This document shows positions 9,147 through 18,238 of a stretch of 64,000 nt of DNA, one piece after another. This DNA is from Myxococcales bacterium (GTDB lineage: Bacteria > Myxococcota_A > Polyangia > Polyangiales > Polyangiaceae). The position numbers and the translations under genes were made by a program. A model generated the notes under the pieces. That model was not told the origin of the DNA. It was given only the letters and a program-made list of their open reading frames with translations, and did not search any database. The DNA lies in NCBI GenBank assembly GCA_016712525.1, contig JADJQX010000001.1, positions 434,001 through 498,000 of the forward strand, written 5' to 3'. The first letter of the stretch is position 1. Each line of letters opens with the position of its first letter.

Positions 9147-9410
9147 GGGGTGCCCCCTCCCGCCGCGGGACAGAAAGCGCGCGGTCCCCACGGCCCCCGT
9201 GGTTTCCCACGGCCCGGCGTTTTCCCCGTGATTTTGCTTTCTGCCCGCGTCGACCTCCCCCAAATCGCGAGCTCACGCTCGCTCAGGGGGAGGTAGAGAA
9301 GTCGCGGCGCCACGTGGCGCCCTCTCGGCACGACCTGGCCTTGGTGATTGGTGCTATCCGGGCGGCCCTTTGACGGCCCATGGAGGGCTCGCGTGGTTTC
9401 GCGAGCCCTC
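9144..9410 (+). repeat. Internally deleted copy of the DUF559 cassette
   Basis: The first ~150 bp match the left block of the three full cassettes: the GTGCCCCC start, the GATTTTGCTTTCT run, and the ACCTCCCCC/GGGGGAGGT inverted repeat with arms at 9253-9261 and 9286-9294. The sequence then jumps to the last 11 codons of the DUF559 gene (ending at the TGA near 9372) and the same terminal hairpin (arms 9383-9393 and 9400-9410) as the cassette ending at 18632. The ~630 bp between them, containing most of the nuclease gene, are missing. Near the junction lies the 16-bp perfect palindrome GGCGCCACGTGGCGCC (9306-9321). Confidence 0.8.
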
Positions 9411-9422
9411 TCCCATTTCGAC

Positions 9423-9480
9423 CTATTTGGCCTCGAACACGTCCGCGTGCGCTCCGTCGACTCCCTTGTTGCTCGCTCCT
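9423..9480 (-). pseudogene. C-terminal stub of a lost glycine-rich lipoprotein gene
   Basis: Read on the minus strand this piece encodes GASNKGVDGAHADVFEAK followed by TAG. It matches the C-terminal 18 residues of the glycine-rich lipoprotein at 21964-23460 at all but two positions. Upstream of these codons the similarity stops, so only the tail of the gene is left. It lies 12 bp from the terminal hairpin of the deleted cassette, the same placement as in the full units. It shows that the array once contained at least one more unit. The remaining ~100 bp up to the next gene (9481-9578) hold nothing I recognise. Confidence 0.85.
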
Positions 9481-9578
9481 TCTCTCCTTTTTCTCAAAGA
9501 CTTACACGTGACAAAGCTCCGCCCAGGACCGCCGCGGGAGACCCCACGGCGGTTCGGGCCACCTTCGGACTTCGGCGA

Positions 9579-11114
9579 CTAGAGCGACAGCTCCGCGGCC
9601 GTTTTTCCGTCTGCGCCCGCCGTCGCGGCGGTCGCGCCCGCCCCGGTCGACCCGGGATCTCCGCCCTTCGCCGCGGCCGTCGCGGGCTCGGCCGTGACGC
9701 TCTTTTGGGTCGGCTTCGTCCCCGAGTAGGCGACCGCGACGGAGTGCCCACCCGCGCCACCTCCGCCGCCTCCCCCTTGGCCTCCTTGACCTCCGGAGCC
9801 ACCGGGACAGCCGATTCCTGCGCCGGCCTGCGAACCAGCGAGCCCGCCCGCTTGGCCCGTTTGGCCGGCCGAGCCCGCGCCGCCCTTGCCGCCCGCGCCA
9901 GCCTTCACCGTCACGTTCTCCAGCGTCACCGTCGCGCCGAGCGACAACACGCCGAAGCTCGAGCCGCCGCTCTGGCCGCCCTGCCCCTTCGCTCCACCGC
10001 AGCCCCCGCAGCCTCCGCCGCCTCCACCGCCCACGGCCGCAGATGCGCCTCCCGAGCCACCGCCGCCGCCTTGTCCGGGCCTCGCCGTCTCTCCCGACGC
10101 GCCTCGGCTAACTTGCCACTTCCCGCCTTCGACGCTCCCGGGAGTCGTCGCCCCGGCTCCGCCGTTCGCGGCACGACCCGCGACTCCTTGAATTCCGTTT
10201 CCACAGGCCGGAACGGGTACCGTTTGGTACGTGCCGCCCTTACCGAACGCCTCAGATCCGGCCACTACCGTCTTGCCGTCTCCGCCGGGTGCGCCTCCCG
10301 TGCCCCCGCCAACACCTCCTTCGCCGCCCTCTACTGCGACTGCAGGCGCCTCGGCGCATAGCGCGGCGCACGTCTGTTTCGCTCCGCCCATGTTACCACT
10401 CGCGTTGTTCCCCTTGATTTTCGGGTCACTCGCGTCCAGCGCTACATCGTAGTTCGTGCCCGTCGTGCCCGCGCCTCCGGCAGCTCCGGCCCCGGCCGTC
10501 ACGGTCCCGCCAATGACCGTCAGGACCACTCCACTCTCGGCGAGCACGCCGACGCTCGACTCGCCTGCCGTCGCCGCGTCCGTCGCCGTCACGTTCACGC
10601 CGTTCAGCGTCACCGCGCCTTGGCTCGCCGTCAGCCCTACGGCTTTCCCGCTCGCGATCGCCGTCGCTCCGCCGGCTTTGCCGAAGTCGCACGCCACTCC
10701 ACCATAGAGCCCCACCGTTCGACCGATGCCGAGGCTCTCTCCGTACGTCCCCTCGCACGCCACGATGAGAGGCTTCGCTCCCTCCAGCGCCTTCCCGATC
10801 GTCTTGTACGGCTGCGCCTTCGTCCCGGGGTTCGCGTCGTTCCCATTCGGAGACACGAACGCCCACACCTCGTCCGTGAAGCATTTCTCGGGGTTCTTCA
10901 GCGGCTCCTTCACCGACTCGCACCCGGGAGGGTTCGGCACGTTCGAGTCCGGTCCTGCGTCGGGGATGCTCACGTCCGGACCGGGGCCCGTCTCCGAGGT
11001 CGAGCCGTCGGCGTCCAAGCAGCCGCCGTAGTCACACGCCGACGGAAACGACGGACACCCCACGACCAGCACCGAAACGCCCACCACCCCCAGCACGGCC
11101 AATAGCTTCTTCAT
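9579..11114 (-). CDS. Glycine-rich lipoprotein with DUF1565-like domain, array copy 1
   Basis: 511 residues. The signal peptide ends in a lipobox VVGC (Cys20), followed by a Pro/Asp/Gly linker sharing PDVSIPDAG with its paralogs. Residues ~75-135 (AFVSPNGNDANPGTKAQPYK) match the DUF1565 / right-handed beta-helix start: xSPNGxDxNPGT then KTI. The C-terminal ~300 residues are dominated by Gly with Ala/Ser, including long GGGGG runs, resembling PE_PGRS or other polyglycine-II proteins. It is predicted to be surface-exposed. Starts 11 bp after the PEGA gene stop; the Shine-Dalgarno GAGGAG overlaps that stop codon. Function is unknown. Confidence 0.8.
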   Translation of the reverse strand: MKKLLAVLGVVGVSVLVVGCPSFPSACDYGGCLDADGSTSETGPGPDVSIPDAGPDSNVPNPPGCESVKEPLKNPEKCFTDEVWAFVSPNGNDANPGTKAQPYKTIGKALEGAKPLIVACEGTYGESLGIGRTVGLYGGVACDFGKAGGATAIASGKAVGLTASQGAVTLNGVNVTATDAATAGESSVGVLAESGVVLTVIGGTVTAGAGAAGGAGTTGTNYDVALDASDPKIKGNNASGNMGGAKQTCAALCAEAPAVAVEGGEGGVGGGTGGAPGGDGKTVVAGSEAFGKGGTYQTVPVPACGNGIQGVAGRAANGGAGATTPGSVEGGKWQVSRGASGETARPGQGGGGGSGGASAAVGGGGGGGCGGCGGAKGQGGQSGGSSFGVLSLGATVTLENVTVKAGAGGKGGAGSAGQTGQAGGLAGSQAGAGIGCPGGSGGQGGQGGGGGGGAGGHSVAVAYSGTKPTQKSVTAEPATAAAKGGDPGSTGAGATAATAGADGKTAAELSL

Positions 11115-11125
11115 CGTTAAGCTCC

Positions 11126-11974
11126 TCAAAAAGTCCCCACCAGCGCGCCGCCACCAAGACCGGGCACGAGCTGTACCTTGGTCTCCTTCACGCGCGCCTG
11201 CCACGGCTTCATCACCACGGCCGTCACGATCGCTGCCCCAAGAAACACACCTCCGCCCACATATCCAATCACCGACCCGGTTCCCAGCCCGCTCGCCGAC
11301 GACGCCTTGTCCTCGAGCTCGGCGCACGCGACGCCGCTGCCAGCTCGGCACGGGTTCGTCGCGCTCAGCGACTTGAGCTCGTCGTTCTGGCTCGACGACA
11401 ACGCGCCGAGCACGCTGCCCACCGCGATGCCCGCCACACCGACCCCGCCGAGCACGATCGTCGGAACCCAGCTCGGGTAGACGGCCTTCTCCCCCGGGGG
11501 TGCGATGGGAACCTTCGGGTCTTCCTTCACTTCGAGCTCCACGGTCACCGTCTGCGACAAGGGGCACGACACGGGAGACTTCTTCTCCTTGTCGGCATAC
11601 CGCAGCACGATGTCGTGGGTCCCGGCGCTCACCACAATTGGCTCCGCGAGCGGCGTTTCACCCGCGTCGACGCCGTCGATGATCACCTTCGTCCCCTTGG
11701 GCGTCTGCGAAGTCACCGTGACGAGAGAGACCTTCTTCGCAAGCTCTCCATAATACTTCCGAGCCAGCATCGAGCGGTCCAAGTCAGTCTGAGGCATCTT
11801 CAAGAAGTCACGAAAGAGCTTGTAGGCCTCCACATCGTGACCCACCGTCATCTCCGCCCGAGCCAAATTGAACAACACCCCAGGAAACTTCAGAACCGCA
11901 TAAGCCTGCACATATTTCAGACGCGCCTCCTCATGTTTCCCTGCCGCCCAAGACAGAGAGAGAGGTGCCCCCAC
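11126..11974 (-). CDS. PEGA-domain protein, array copy 1, N-terminally truncated
   Basis: From the SWAAGKHEEARLKYVQ point onward this matches the intact paralog at 23471-24424: a TPR-like helical region, the PEGA domain (KGTKVIIDGVDAGETPLAEP), a membrane segment and a Gly-rich tail. The signal peptide and ~45 N-terminal residues are absent; the frame runs instead into cassette sequence, with a possible GTG start at 11974. Its C-terminal third (from IAPPGEKAVYPS) differs strongly from copies 2-4, which resemble each other. Without a signal peptide export to the periplasm is doubtful. It still has an intact stop that is coupled to the next gene. Confidence 0.65.
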   Translation of the reverse strand: MGAPLSLSWAAGKHEEARLKYVQAYAVLKFPGVLFNLARAEMTVGHDVEAYKLFRDFLKMPQTDLDRSMLARKYYGELAKKVSLVTVTSQTPKGTKVIIDGVDAGETPLAEPIVVSAGTHDIVLRYADKEKKSPVSCPLSQTVTVELEVKEDPKVPIAPPGEKAVYPSWVPTIVLGGVGVAGIAVGSVLGALSSSQNDELKSLSATNPCRAGSGVACAELEDKASSASGLGTGSVIGYVGGGVFLGAAIVTAVVMKPWQARVKETKVQLVPGLGGGALVGTF

Positions 11975-12195
11975 CCGCCACGGGGAAGAAAGCGCCTGGA
12001 AGCCCGCGGCCCCGTGGTTCCCCGCGGCGCGGCGTTTTGCCCGCGATTTTTGCTTCTGCCCATCGCGATCGGCCGTTTCGGCGCATCGCGATCACGGAAA
12101 TCGGGTCATCGCGATCGGAGCGAAGCGGTCTCCCTGAGGCTCTGGATGATCGGTTCCAGGCTCGCGAGCAGGGTAAGCGGCCCGCCTTGCTGGGC

Positions 12196-12924
12196 TCAAG
12201 TTTCTGACTTCGATTCTTCCTGGTCTTGCGCCGCAGGGCCCGGTGAGGCGATCTTGTGAGCGCCGTGGAGCACACGATCGCAGATGGCGTCCGCGACGGT
12301 GGGGTCGGCCAGGTGCGTGCCTCGGTCGGGTCCGATCTGGCTCGTGAAGACGGTCGCGCGAAGGCCGTAGCGGTCTTCGAGGATCTGGAGAGACTCTGGG
12401 GCGCCTCCTCGGTAAGGGGCGAGCGCGAAGTCGTCGAGCACGAGGACGTCCGCCTTCGGGATCCGAGACAGGACGCGGTGGTAGCTGCCGTCGCGCGATG
12501 CGGAGCTCGTCGAAGAGGCGCCACGCGTCGATAGACGACGCGGAAGCCTTTGCGGCACGCTTCATGGGCGAGGGCGCATGCGAGGTAGCCTTGCCCGTCC
12601 GGTGGCTCCCGTGACGATCACCGTCTGGTGCTCGGTGACCCAACGACATGTCGCGAGCCGGCGCACCATGGGCTTGTCGAGCTGACGCTCACGGGCGAAG
12701 GAGATTCCCTCGATGCACGCGTCGGTGATCCGGCGCCGCGTCGCGGAGATTTTCGCGAGCCGAGCATTTTCGCGAGCGAGCATCTCGGCTTCGACGAGGA
12801 GTGCGAAGCGATCGTCGAAGGCCATCGCGAGGGGTGTCGGGAGACTTGTCCTGCTCGGCCAGGCGGAGGCGAGCACGCCCAACCGCATGGCGTGAAGTTT
12901 CTCTAGAGTCGGTTCTCTCAGCAT
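12196..12924 (-). pseudogene. istB: IstB-like ATP-binding transposition helper, frameshifted
   Basis: Recognisable pieces lie in different frames. The N-terminal piece (start ATG at 12924 with AGGAGA upstream) runs LEKLHAMRLG to VIVTGATG, the Walker A region. YLACALAHEACRKGFR, SSIDAWRLFDELRIAR, and DGSYHRVLSRIPKADVLVLDDF (Walker B) follow with frame changes near 12600, 12545 and 12490. The C-terminal segment through AICDRVLHGAHKI is clear. IstB is an AAA+ ATPase that helps IstA with target selection. At least three frameshifts make this inactive unless they are sequencing errors. The Walker A Lys is also not clearly present. Confidence 0.85.
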
Positions 12925-14451
12925 GTCTTCTCCTTGTTTCTCTCAGTGGTAGTAGTCGGCGCCGCGGACGTTTTCGTGGACTGGACCGGTCGCGGCGGGG
13001 CTTCGGGCTGGGGCAGCGGCTGCGTGTCGAGGTTGTGTTTCAGGATCGTCAGCACGGAGCGGTAGCTGCGCGGCCCCGTAGAGCGCTCGACGGCAGGCCG
13101 CGTCAGTCGCTCGTTCCCGCACTTTTTCGCGAGCCGAAACAGTCCGAGGCACGAGCGGTAGCCCAGCTCCGGGTGATGACGCCCTCCGAGGATGGCTTCG
13201 CAGAGGCTGCGTGTGTGAGGGCCGATCTGCTCGGCCCAGTCGAGGATGCGCGAGGGGGTCCACTCGGCCTGAGCACGGTGGCTGCTCGGCATGTGCTCGG
13301 TCGTGGTCGTGAAGCCTCCGGGTGTAGCTCGACGCGCGGCAACGCGCTCGCGCCCGTGGAAGACTTCGATCCGCTTGGCGTCGCCCGAAGCCAGAGCTCG
13401 ACGTCGTCATGACGCAGGCCGTGCGGGACCGAGTAAAAGTGGCCGTCAACGCGACGTGGTAGTCGACGTTGAGGCCAACCTTCTTCCACGTCTGCGTCTC
13501 GAACTCCCTGCTGGGGAGCGGCCCGAGGGCAGGCTTGTCAGGCGCTCGAAGAGCTCGCGGCGGCTCGCCTTGTACGTCTTCATCGTCCGCGTGTTGGGGT
13601 CGAAACGAGCTCACGCAGCGCGCGTTGAGCTCGCAGGCTCAGAACCTCGTCCCGGATGCGCGCGAGCAACCACCGCTCGGCAACCTGGACGCCACCTCCA
13701 CCTTCGCCTTGTCGCGCGGCGACTTCGGCCGCGCCGGCAAATCGTGGTGCCGTAGTGGCGCGCGAGCTCGGCGGTGGTGCGTTGCACGCCAGGGTCGTAG
13801 CGGCACGCCTTCACCGGGCTCTTGAGTTGATCGGGCACGATCGCGCGCGGCACACCGCCAAGAACGAGCGCCCGCGCAACGCTCGCGACGAAGTCGGGCA
13901 CCTGCTGCGTCCGCGTCGCCTCGGCGTACGTGAGTTGCTCGCCCCAGAACGGCGACGAACAGCTCGACCTCGACGACCTCTCCCGTCTCGGGCTCCACGA
14001 ATCGCGGACGCATCCCGGCGTAGTCGACGAACATCTTGTCGCCCGCGACGTGCGTCTGCCGCATCACGGGTGAGCGTCGCTTCTGCCACGCCCGGTAGCG
14101 ATCGCAGAACGCGGTGTACCGTAGCCCGTCCGGCTGGGCCGCCAGGTACTCCATGTGCAGGAGCGCGGCGTCACCCCGGTCGCCGCAGCTCGACGTGCAC
14201 GCCGCGCAGTCGGGCTCAGGACGCATGCACGACGGTGGAGCTGGGGATAGAGGTACGTCTCGAGCTCCGCGTCGGAGAGCGCTTCACGCTCGCCGCGTCA
14301 GCCCGTGCGACCTCGCGTCGGCGAAGACCGCCGCCACGGTGCTCGGGCTCACGCCGACCGAGCGCGCGACCTCCCGGTGGCTGAGGCCGAGGGCCAGCTT
14401 TTGCCTTAAAATCTCTCGTAGACGGTGCATCGGAAGTCTCTCGGTCGCCAT
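12918..14451 (-). pseudogene. istA: IstA-like transposase, frameshifted
   Basis: The first part (from ATG at 14451) contains a helix-turn-helix, LALGLSHREVARSVGVSPST, then hits a stop near 14288 after a frameshift. The middle part has the catalytic-core start DKMFVDYAGMRPRFVEPETG around 14040. Further pieces in other frames (AIVPDQLKSPVKACRYDP near 13830 and AEWTPSRILDWAEQIGPH near 13250) give the rest of an IS21 IstA. The last frame stops at 12918, overlapping the istB start by 7 bp, the normal arrangement. Several frameshifts indicate decay. Confidence 0.85.
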
Positions 14452-15011
14452 GCCGCCGTCGTAGACGCCATGGGCTGGAGCCCCCAGGAGACCGTCACCT
14501 CATGCCGCGATCGCGATGCCCGTTTTGGGTGATCGGCATCCCCCGTTTTGGGTGATCGCGATGCGCCGTTTTGTCCGATCGCGATGGTCCGAAATACGCA
14601 ATTTTGCTTTCTTCCCCGTGTCGACCTCCCCCAAATCGCGTGCTCGGGCTTCGCCCTCCGCGCGCTCAGGGGGAGGTAGAGACCTCGCGGCGCGACTCGG
14701 AGCCCTCGACAAGCACACGACGCCCATTCCGGCAGACCGTGTCACCCGCGTATTCGGCCCTCTCTCGCGTAGCACTCGTTGACAGTGCACCATTCCGTCC
14801 TCCGTCGCAACGTTTACGTCGCCTTACTGCTCTCTCGGCAGTCTCGGCCTCCACCATCGGCCTGGCACCTTCGCCGCGGCGAATGCCGCCCTCGCGAGCT
14901 CGCGCACGCCTCGCGCCAGCTCTCCCTCGCCTCTCTCTTCACCTGCGTCGCTGGCACGGGGCCTGCGCGTTTCCTCGCGTTGCCGGCATTCCCCACGGCT
15001 CGGAGGTCCCT

Positions 15012-15377
15012 ATGCGCTCTCGGTTTCTCGGCTCTCCTCTGTCCCCCCGTCTCACCCTTCACGCCCGCGCCATGCGCTCTTCACCCACTCCCTCCGAGCG
15101 CATCCTTTGGCTCCACCTACGTAGCTCTGCCCTCGGCGTCCGCTTTCGACGGCAGGTCCCCCTCGACCGCTTCATCGTCGACTTCTTTGCACCCTCCCGC
15201 TCCCTCGCCATCGAGGTCGACGGCGCTTCCCACCCCGCTCATTCCGCCTACGACGCCGCTCGTGATGCACGTCTCGCCTCCCTCGGCGTACGCACTCTCC
15301 GATTCAAGGCTTGGCGCGTTGAACGCGACGTGGCCTCGGTGATTCGCGCTATCCAGGGGGCGCTCCATCGAGGGTAG
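15012..15377 (+). CDS. DUF559 (Vsr-like) endonuclease-fold protein, cassette copy 1
   Basis: 121 residues. ATG at 15012 has GGAGGT five bases upstream and gives the full family N-terminus; the next ATG at 15072 would cut the first helix. The core is PSERILWLHLRSSALGVRF, then RRQVPLDRFIVDFF and LAIEVDGASH, which is the PD-(D/E)xK-type D...ExD arrangement, then YDAARDARLASLGVRTLRFKA. DUF559 proteins are related to very-short-patch-repair and Vsr-like homing nucleases. It is convergent with the glycine-rich lipoprotein gene, separated by a hairpin. Activity is not proven. Confidence 0.8.
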   Translation: MRSRFLGSPLSPRLTLHARAMRSSPTPSERILWLHLRSSALGVRFRRQVPLDRFIVDFFAPSRSLAIEVDGASHPAHSAYDAARDARLASLGVRTLRFKAWRVERDVASVIRAIQGALHRG

Positions 15378-15398
15378 GCCCGTGTGTGCCTACCCTCG
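15369..15398. terminator. Bidirectional hairpin between DUF559 and glycine-rich gene
   Basis: A 10-bp perfect stem CGAGGGTAGG / CCTACCCTCG with a 10-base loop. It includes the DUF559 stop codon and lies 15 bp from the stop of the convergent lipoprotein gene. Other cassettes carry a hairpin of different sequence in the same position. No long T run is present, so the terminator role is inferred. Confidence 0.6.
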
Positions 15399-15413
15399 AC
15401 GAACCATTCGCGC

Positions 15414-16901
15414 TTACAGCGCTTCCAGCTCTTCCCCGGCCGTCCCGGCGGGGCCGTGCTCCATCACACCAGCGCCGTTCGCGCCGCCTTTGCCGGGAGT
15501 TCCCGCGCTGACTGTGGTCGACGTCCTAACAGGCTTCGTGCCCTTGTAGACGATTCCGTAGGAGATTCCGCCAGCGCCGCCGCCACCGGCGCCGCCGCCA
15601 CCGCCCATTCCGCCTTCACCGCCGCTGCACCCGCCGATTCCACCATTTCCACCCGGACCGCCCCCGCCCCCGGTGCCCCCGGTGCCCCCGGTGCCCCCGG
15701 TGCCCCCGGTGCCCGACTTCAGCGTGCTGCCTTCGAGGACGACTCCTGAGGAAACCGCGAGAATCGCGATGCTCGCGCCGCCGCCACCGCCGCCCTTTCC
15801 ACCCGAGCCACCGCACCCACCGCAGCCGCCACCGCCTCCGGCGCTCGACGCATCACGGCCGCCACCACCGCCGCCGCCCTGCCCGGACTTTCCGTCTTCA
15901 CCAGCCATACCATTAGCACCCGACCAGCTAGCCCCTGAAACGGCGCCGAGTTGGCTTGCCTTGGCTGCCGGCCCGCCGGGACTGCCACCGGACCCCGTGC
16001 CTCCCATGCCACCCGCCCCGCAGTTCGTTGCTCCAGCGCCGGCCCCGCCCCCTCCGAGGTTTGGAATACCACCTTGGCCGCCTCCCTCCGGCAGCCCTCC
16101 GGCTCCACCGCCCGTATTTCCACCGATGGCACACACACAGGACTTGCTCGGTCCCGCCGTAGTGTTGCCAGTTGCCGGATATCCATTTATCGTCCCGCCA
16201 ATCGCCGCAAGGTTCGAGACGACTCCCGTCGTGCCCCCAGCGCCCGCTGGGCCGTCGAATCCCTTCTTTGCGGTCGCGCTCACCCCGATCAGTGTCACCT
16301 TCGTCACGTCGTTCGCGACGATCGCTACGCTGTTCACGCTCGACGCCGTCCCGTCCGAGGCTTCCACCTCGAGGTCTCTCAGCGCCACGTTCCCCGCCGG
16401 CTTCGCCACGCTCACCGCGTAGTCTGGCTTCGTCCCCACGACCTTCGCCTTCGCCCCCGCCTTCGTGAAGTCGCACGAGAAGCCCGATTGGATCGTCACG
16501 TCGCGCGTCACTTCCACGCTCTCCGTGTACGTGCCCTCGCACACCGCGATCCGGATCTTGCCCCCCTCGAGCGCCTTCTTCAGGCTCTTGAAGGGCTTCC
16601 CTTTCGTCCCTGCGCCTCCGTCGTCCCCACTCGGCGACACGTACGCCCAGTTTTCGTCTGTGAAACATTTCTCGGGGTTCTTCAACGGGTCGTTCAACGA
16701 GTCGCACCCGGGCGGCGGAACGTCTCCGTCTTTGCCGGAATCGGGGATGCTCACGTCCGGACCGGGGCCCGTTTCGGGCGAGGACCCGTCCGCCGTGCCG
16801 CAGGGGCCTTCGGCGCATCCGTCCACCCATGTGGGGCAACCGGTAAGAGAGGCCATACCGAGCGCCAAGAGACTGCCAGCTAGAAAGATTTTCGTCTTCA
16901 T
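15414..16901 (-). CDS. Glycine-rich lipoprotein with DUF1565-like domain, array copy 2
   Basis: 495 residues. Lipobox LTGC (Cys22), linker with PDVSIPDSG, then YVSPSGDDGGAGTKGKPFK at ~90-110, the DUF1565-like start of a beta-helix region that runs to ~215. From there to the end it is Gly-rich, with low sequence identity to copy 1 apart from composition. The coding strand contains a short tandem repeat (9-bp unit, five copies at about 15672-15716, coding for Gly-Gly-Thr), so length changes are likely. The gene starts 9 bp after the PEGA gene stop, whose TGA is part of its TGAGGGG ribosome-binding site. Likely an outer-membrane or surface lipoprotein of unknown role. Confidence 0.8.
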   Translation of the reverse strand: MKTKIFLAGSLLALGMASLTGCPTWVDGCAEGPCGTADGSSPETGPGPDVSIPDSGKDGDVPPPGCDSLNDPLKNPEKCFTDENWAYVSPSGDDGGAGTKGKPFKSLKKALEGGKIRIAVCEGTYTESVEVTRDVTIQSGFSCDFTKAGAKAKVVGTKPDYAVSVAKPAGNVALRDLEVEASDGTASSVNSVAIVANDVTKVTLIGVSATAKKGFDGPAGAGGTTGVVSNLAAIGGTINGYPATGNTTAGPSKSCVCAIGGNTGGGAGGLPEGGGQGGIPNLGGGGAGAGATNCGAGGMGGTGSGGSPGGPAAKASQLGAVSGASWSGANGMAGEDGKSGQGGGGGGGRDASSAGGGGGCGGCGGSGGKGGGGGGASIAILAVSSGVVLEGSTLKSGTGGTGGTGGTGGTGGGGGPGGNGGIGGCSGGEGGMGGGGGAGGGGAGGISYGIVYKGTKPVRTSTTVSAGTPGKGGANGAGVMEHGPAGTAGEELEAL

Positions 16902-16910
16902 GGTTACCCC

Positions 16911-17762
16911 TCAAAAGCTCCCGCCGATGGCGCCGCCAGACAGGCTCGGCGCGACCCAAAGACCAAGATTTTTTCGTGGCCGCTCCTTCCAGGGCGCGAT
17001 GACCACGGCCGAAATCACGGCGGCCGCCACGAAGGCACCGCCCGCCACGTACCCGATCACGCTCCCGGTCGCGAGCCCGGAGGTCGACGACTCCTTGTCT
17101 TTCGCCGCCTGACAGTTCGCGCTCCCGAGGTCGGCGCACGCCCCACCCTGGAAAAGCGCCTTGGCGTCCGACGCACTCGACCCCGAAGCGGCGCCAAGGC
17201 CTATCCCGACTCCCAGGCCCACCACGCCCACTCCGGCGAGCACTCCGGGGACGAGCCAGCTCCCCTTCTCGCCTTTTTCTGCGGGTGGCGTGATGGGGAC
17301 CTTCGGGTCTTCCTTCACTTCGAGCTCCACGGTCACAGTCTGCGACAAGGGGCACGACACGGGAGACTTCTTCTCTTTATCGGCATATCGCAGCACGATG
17401 TCGTGGGTGCCGGCGCTGACCACGATCGGCTCGGCGAGCGGGGTTTCTCCCGCGTCGACGCCGTCGATGATGACCTTGGTACCTTTGGGGGTCTGCGCAC
17501 TTACGGTGACGAGGGAGACCTTCTTCGCCAGCTCTCCGTAGTACTTTCGGGCCAACATCGACCGATCGAGATCGGTTTGGGGCATCTTCAGAAAATCACG
17601 GAACAGCTTGTACGCCTCGACATCGTGACCCACGGTCATCTCAGCCCGAGCCAAATTGAACAACACCCCAGGAAACTTCAGCACCGCATACGCCTGAACA
17701 TATTTCAGCCGCGCTTCCTCATGTTTCCCTGCCGCCCAAGACAGAGAGAGAGGTGCCCCCAC
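16911..17762 (-). CDS. PEGA-domain protein, array copy 2, N-terminally truncated
   Basis: The sequence joins the intact paralog at WAAGKHEEARLK and is very similar to it to the end: TPR-like region, PEGA domain with KGTKVIIDGVDAGETPLAEP, GSWLVPGVLAGVGVVGLGVG membrane segment, a variable ~35-residue stretch with two Cys, and a second hydrophobic segment. The signal peptide is missing because the cassette begins at ~17739. A GTG at 17762 is one possible start; the frame is in fact open through the cassette to an ATG at 18020, which would give a chimeric N-terminus without a signal peptide. Which start is used cannot be told. Confidence 0.65.
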   Translation of the reverse strand: MGAPLSLSWAAGKHEEARLKYVQAYAVLKFPGVLFNLARAEMTVGHDVEAYKLFRDFLKMPQTDLDRSMLARKYYGELAKKVSLVTVSAQTPKGTKVIIDGVDAGETPLAEPIVVSAGTHDIVLRYADKEKKSPVSCPLSQTVTVELEVKEDPKVPITPPAEKGEKGSWLVPGVLAGVGVVGLGVGIGLGAASGSSASDAKALFQGGACADLGSANCQAAKDKESSTSGLATGSVIGYVAGGAFVAAAVISAVVIAPWKERPRKNLGLWVAPSLSGGAIGGSF

Positions 17763-18238
17763 CCGCCACGGGGAAGAAAGCCTGTGAAGCCCGCGGCTCC
17801 CGTGGTTTCCCGCGGCGCGGCGTTTTGCCCGCGATTTTGCTTTCTTCCCCGTGTCGACCTCCCCCAAATCGCGTGCTCGGGCTTCGCCCTCCGCGCGCTC
17901 AGGGGGAGGTAGAGACCTCGCGGCACGACGCGCGACCCTCGACAAGCACGTGGAGCCCACGGACCTTGTCACCCGCGTATTCGGCCCTCTCTCGCGTAGC
18001 ACTCGTTGACAGTGCACCATTCCGTCCTCCGTCGCAACGTTTACGTCGCTTTACTGCTCTCTCGGCACTCTCGGCCTCCACCATAGGCCTGGCACCTTCG
18101 CCGCGGCGAATGCCGCCCTCGCGAGCTCGCGCACGCCTCGCGCCAGCTCTCCCTCGCCTCTCTCTTCACCTGCGTCGCTGGCACGGGGCCTGCGCGTTTC
18201 CTCGCGTTGCCGGCATTCCCCACGGCTCGGAGGTCCCT

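Larger units (their letters stand above)
12058..14599 (-). mobile_element. Decayed IS21-family insertion sequence
   Basis: Carries istA- and istB-like reading frames in the usual order with overlap of istA end and istB start. The ends have inverted copies of CCATCGCGATCGG (12060-12072 and 14575-14587), each followed inward by a second copy built on GCATCGCGATCAC; repeated inner binding sites of this kind are usual in IS21 elements. The flanking GATTTTGCTTTCT-type sequence of the host cassette occurs on both sides with a one-base shift, consistent with a target duplication of about ten bases. Exact ends are uncertain by a few bases. Both genes are frameshifted, so this copy is not autonomous. 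Confidence 0.85.
11951..15398 (+). repeat. DUF559 cassette, copy interrupted by an IS21-type element
   Basis: Left part 11951-12057 and right part about 14600-15398 together form a cassette of ~0.9 kb that aligns by eye along its length with those at 17739-18632 and 21053-21951. Order: GA-rich start next to the PEGA truncation point, GC-rich block, GATTTTGCTTTCT, inverted repeat (14624-14632 / 14669-14677), a ~330 bp leader with no recognised gene, the DUF559 gene, and a terminal hairpin. The IS copy split it inside the GATTTTGCTTTCT stretch, and that stretch is present on both sides of the insertion. Confidence 0.8.

Noticed and set aside
9886..10452. Proline-rich plus-strand frames inside the glycine-rich genes
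   Set aside because: Gly codons read in reverse give Pro; these are mirror images of the lipoprotein genes, with no start signal.
12196..14451. An active IS21 element
   Set aside because: Both genes need several frame corrections, so autonomous transposition is unlikely.
17762..18020. The long chimeric N-terminus of PEGA copy 2 (ATG at 18020) as a real protein start
   Set aside because: No ribosome-binding site is clear, and copies 2 and 3 differ by internal frame shifts in this part, so the open frame may be chance. It is mentioned as an alternative only.
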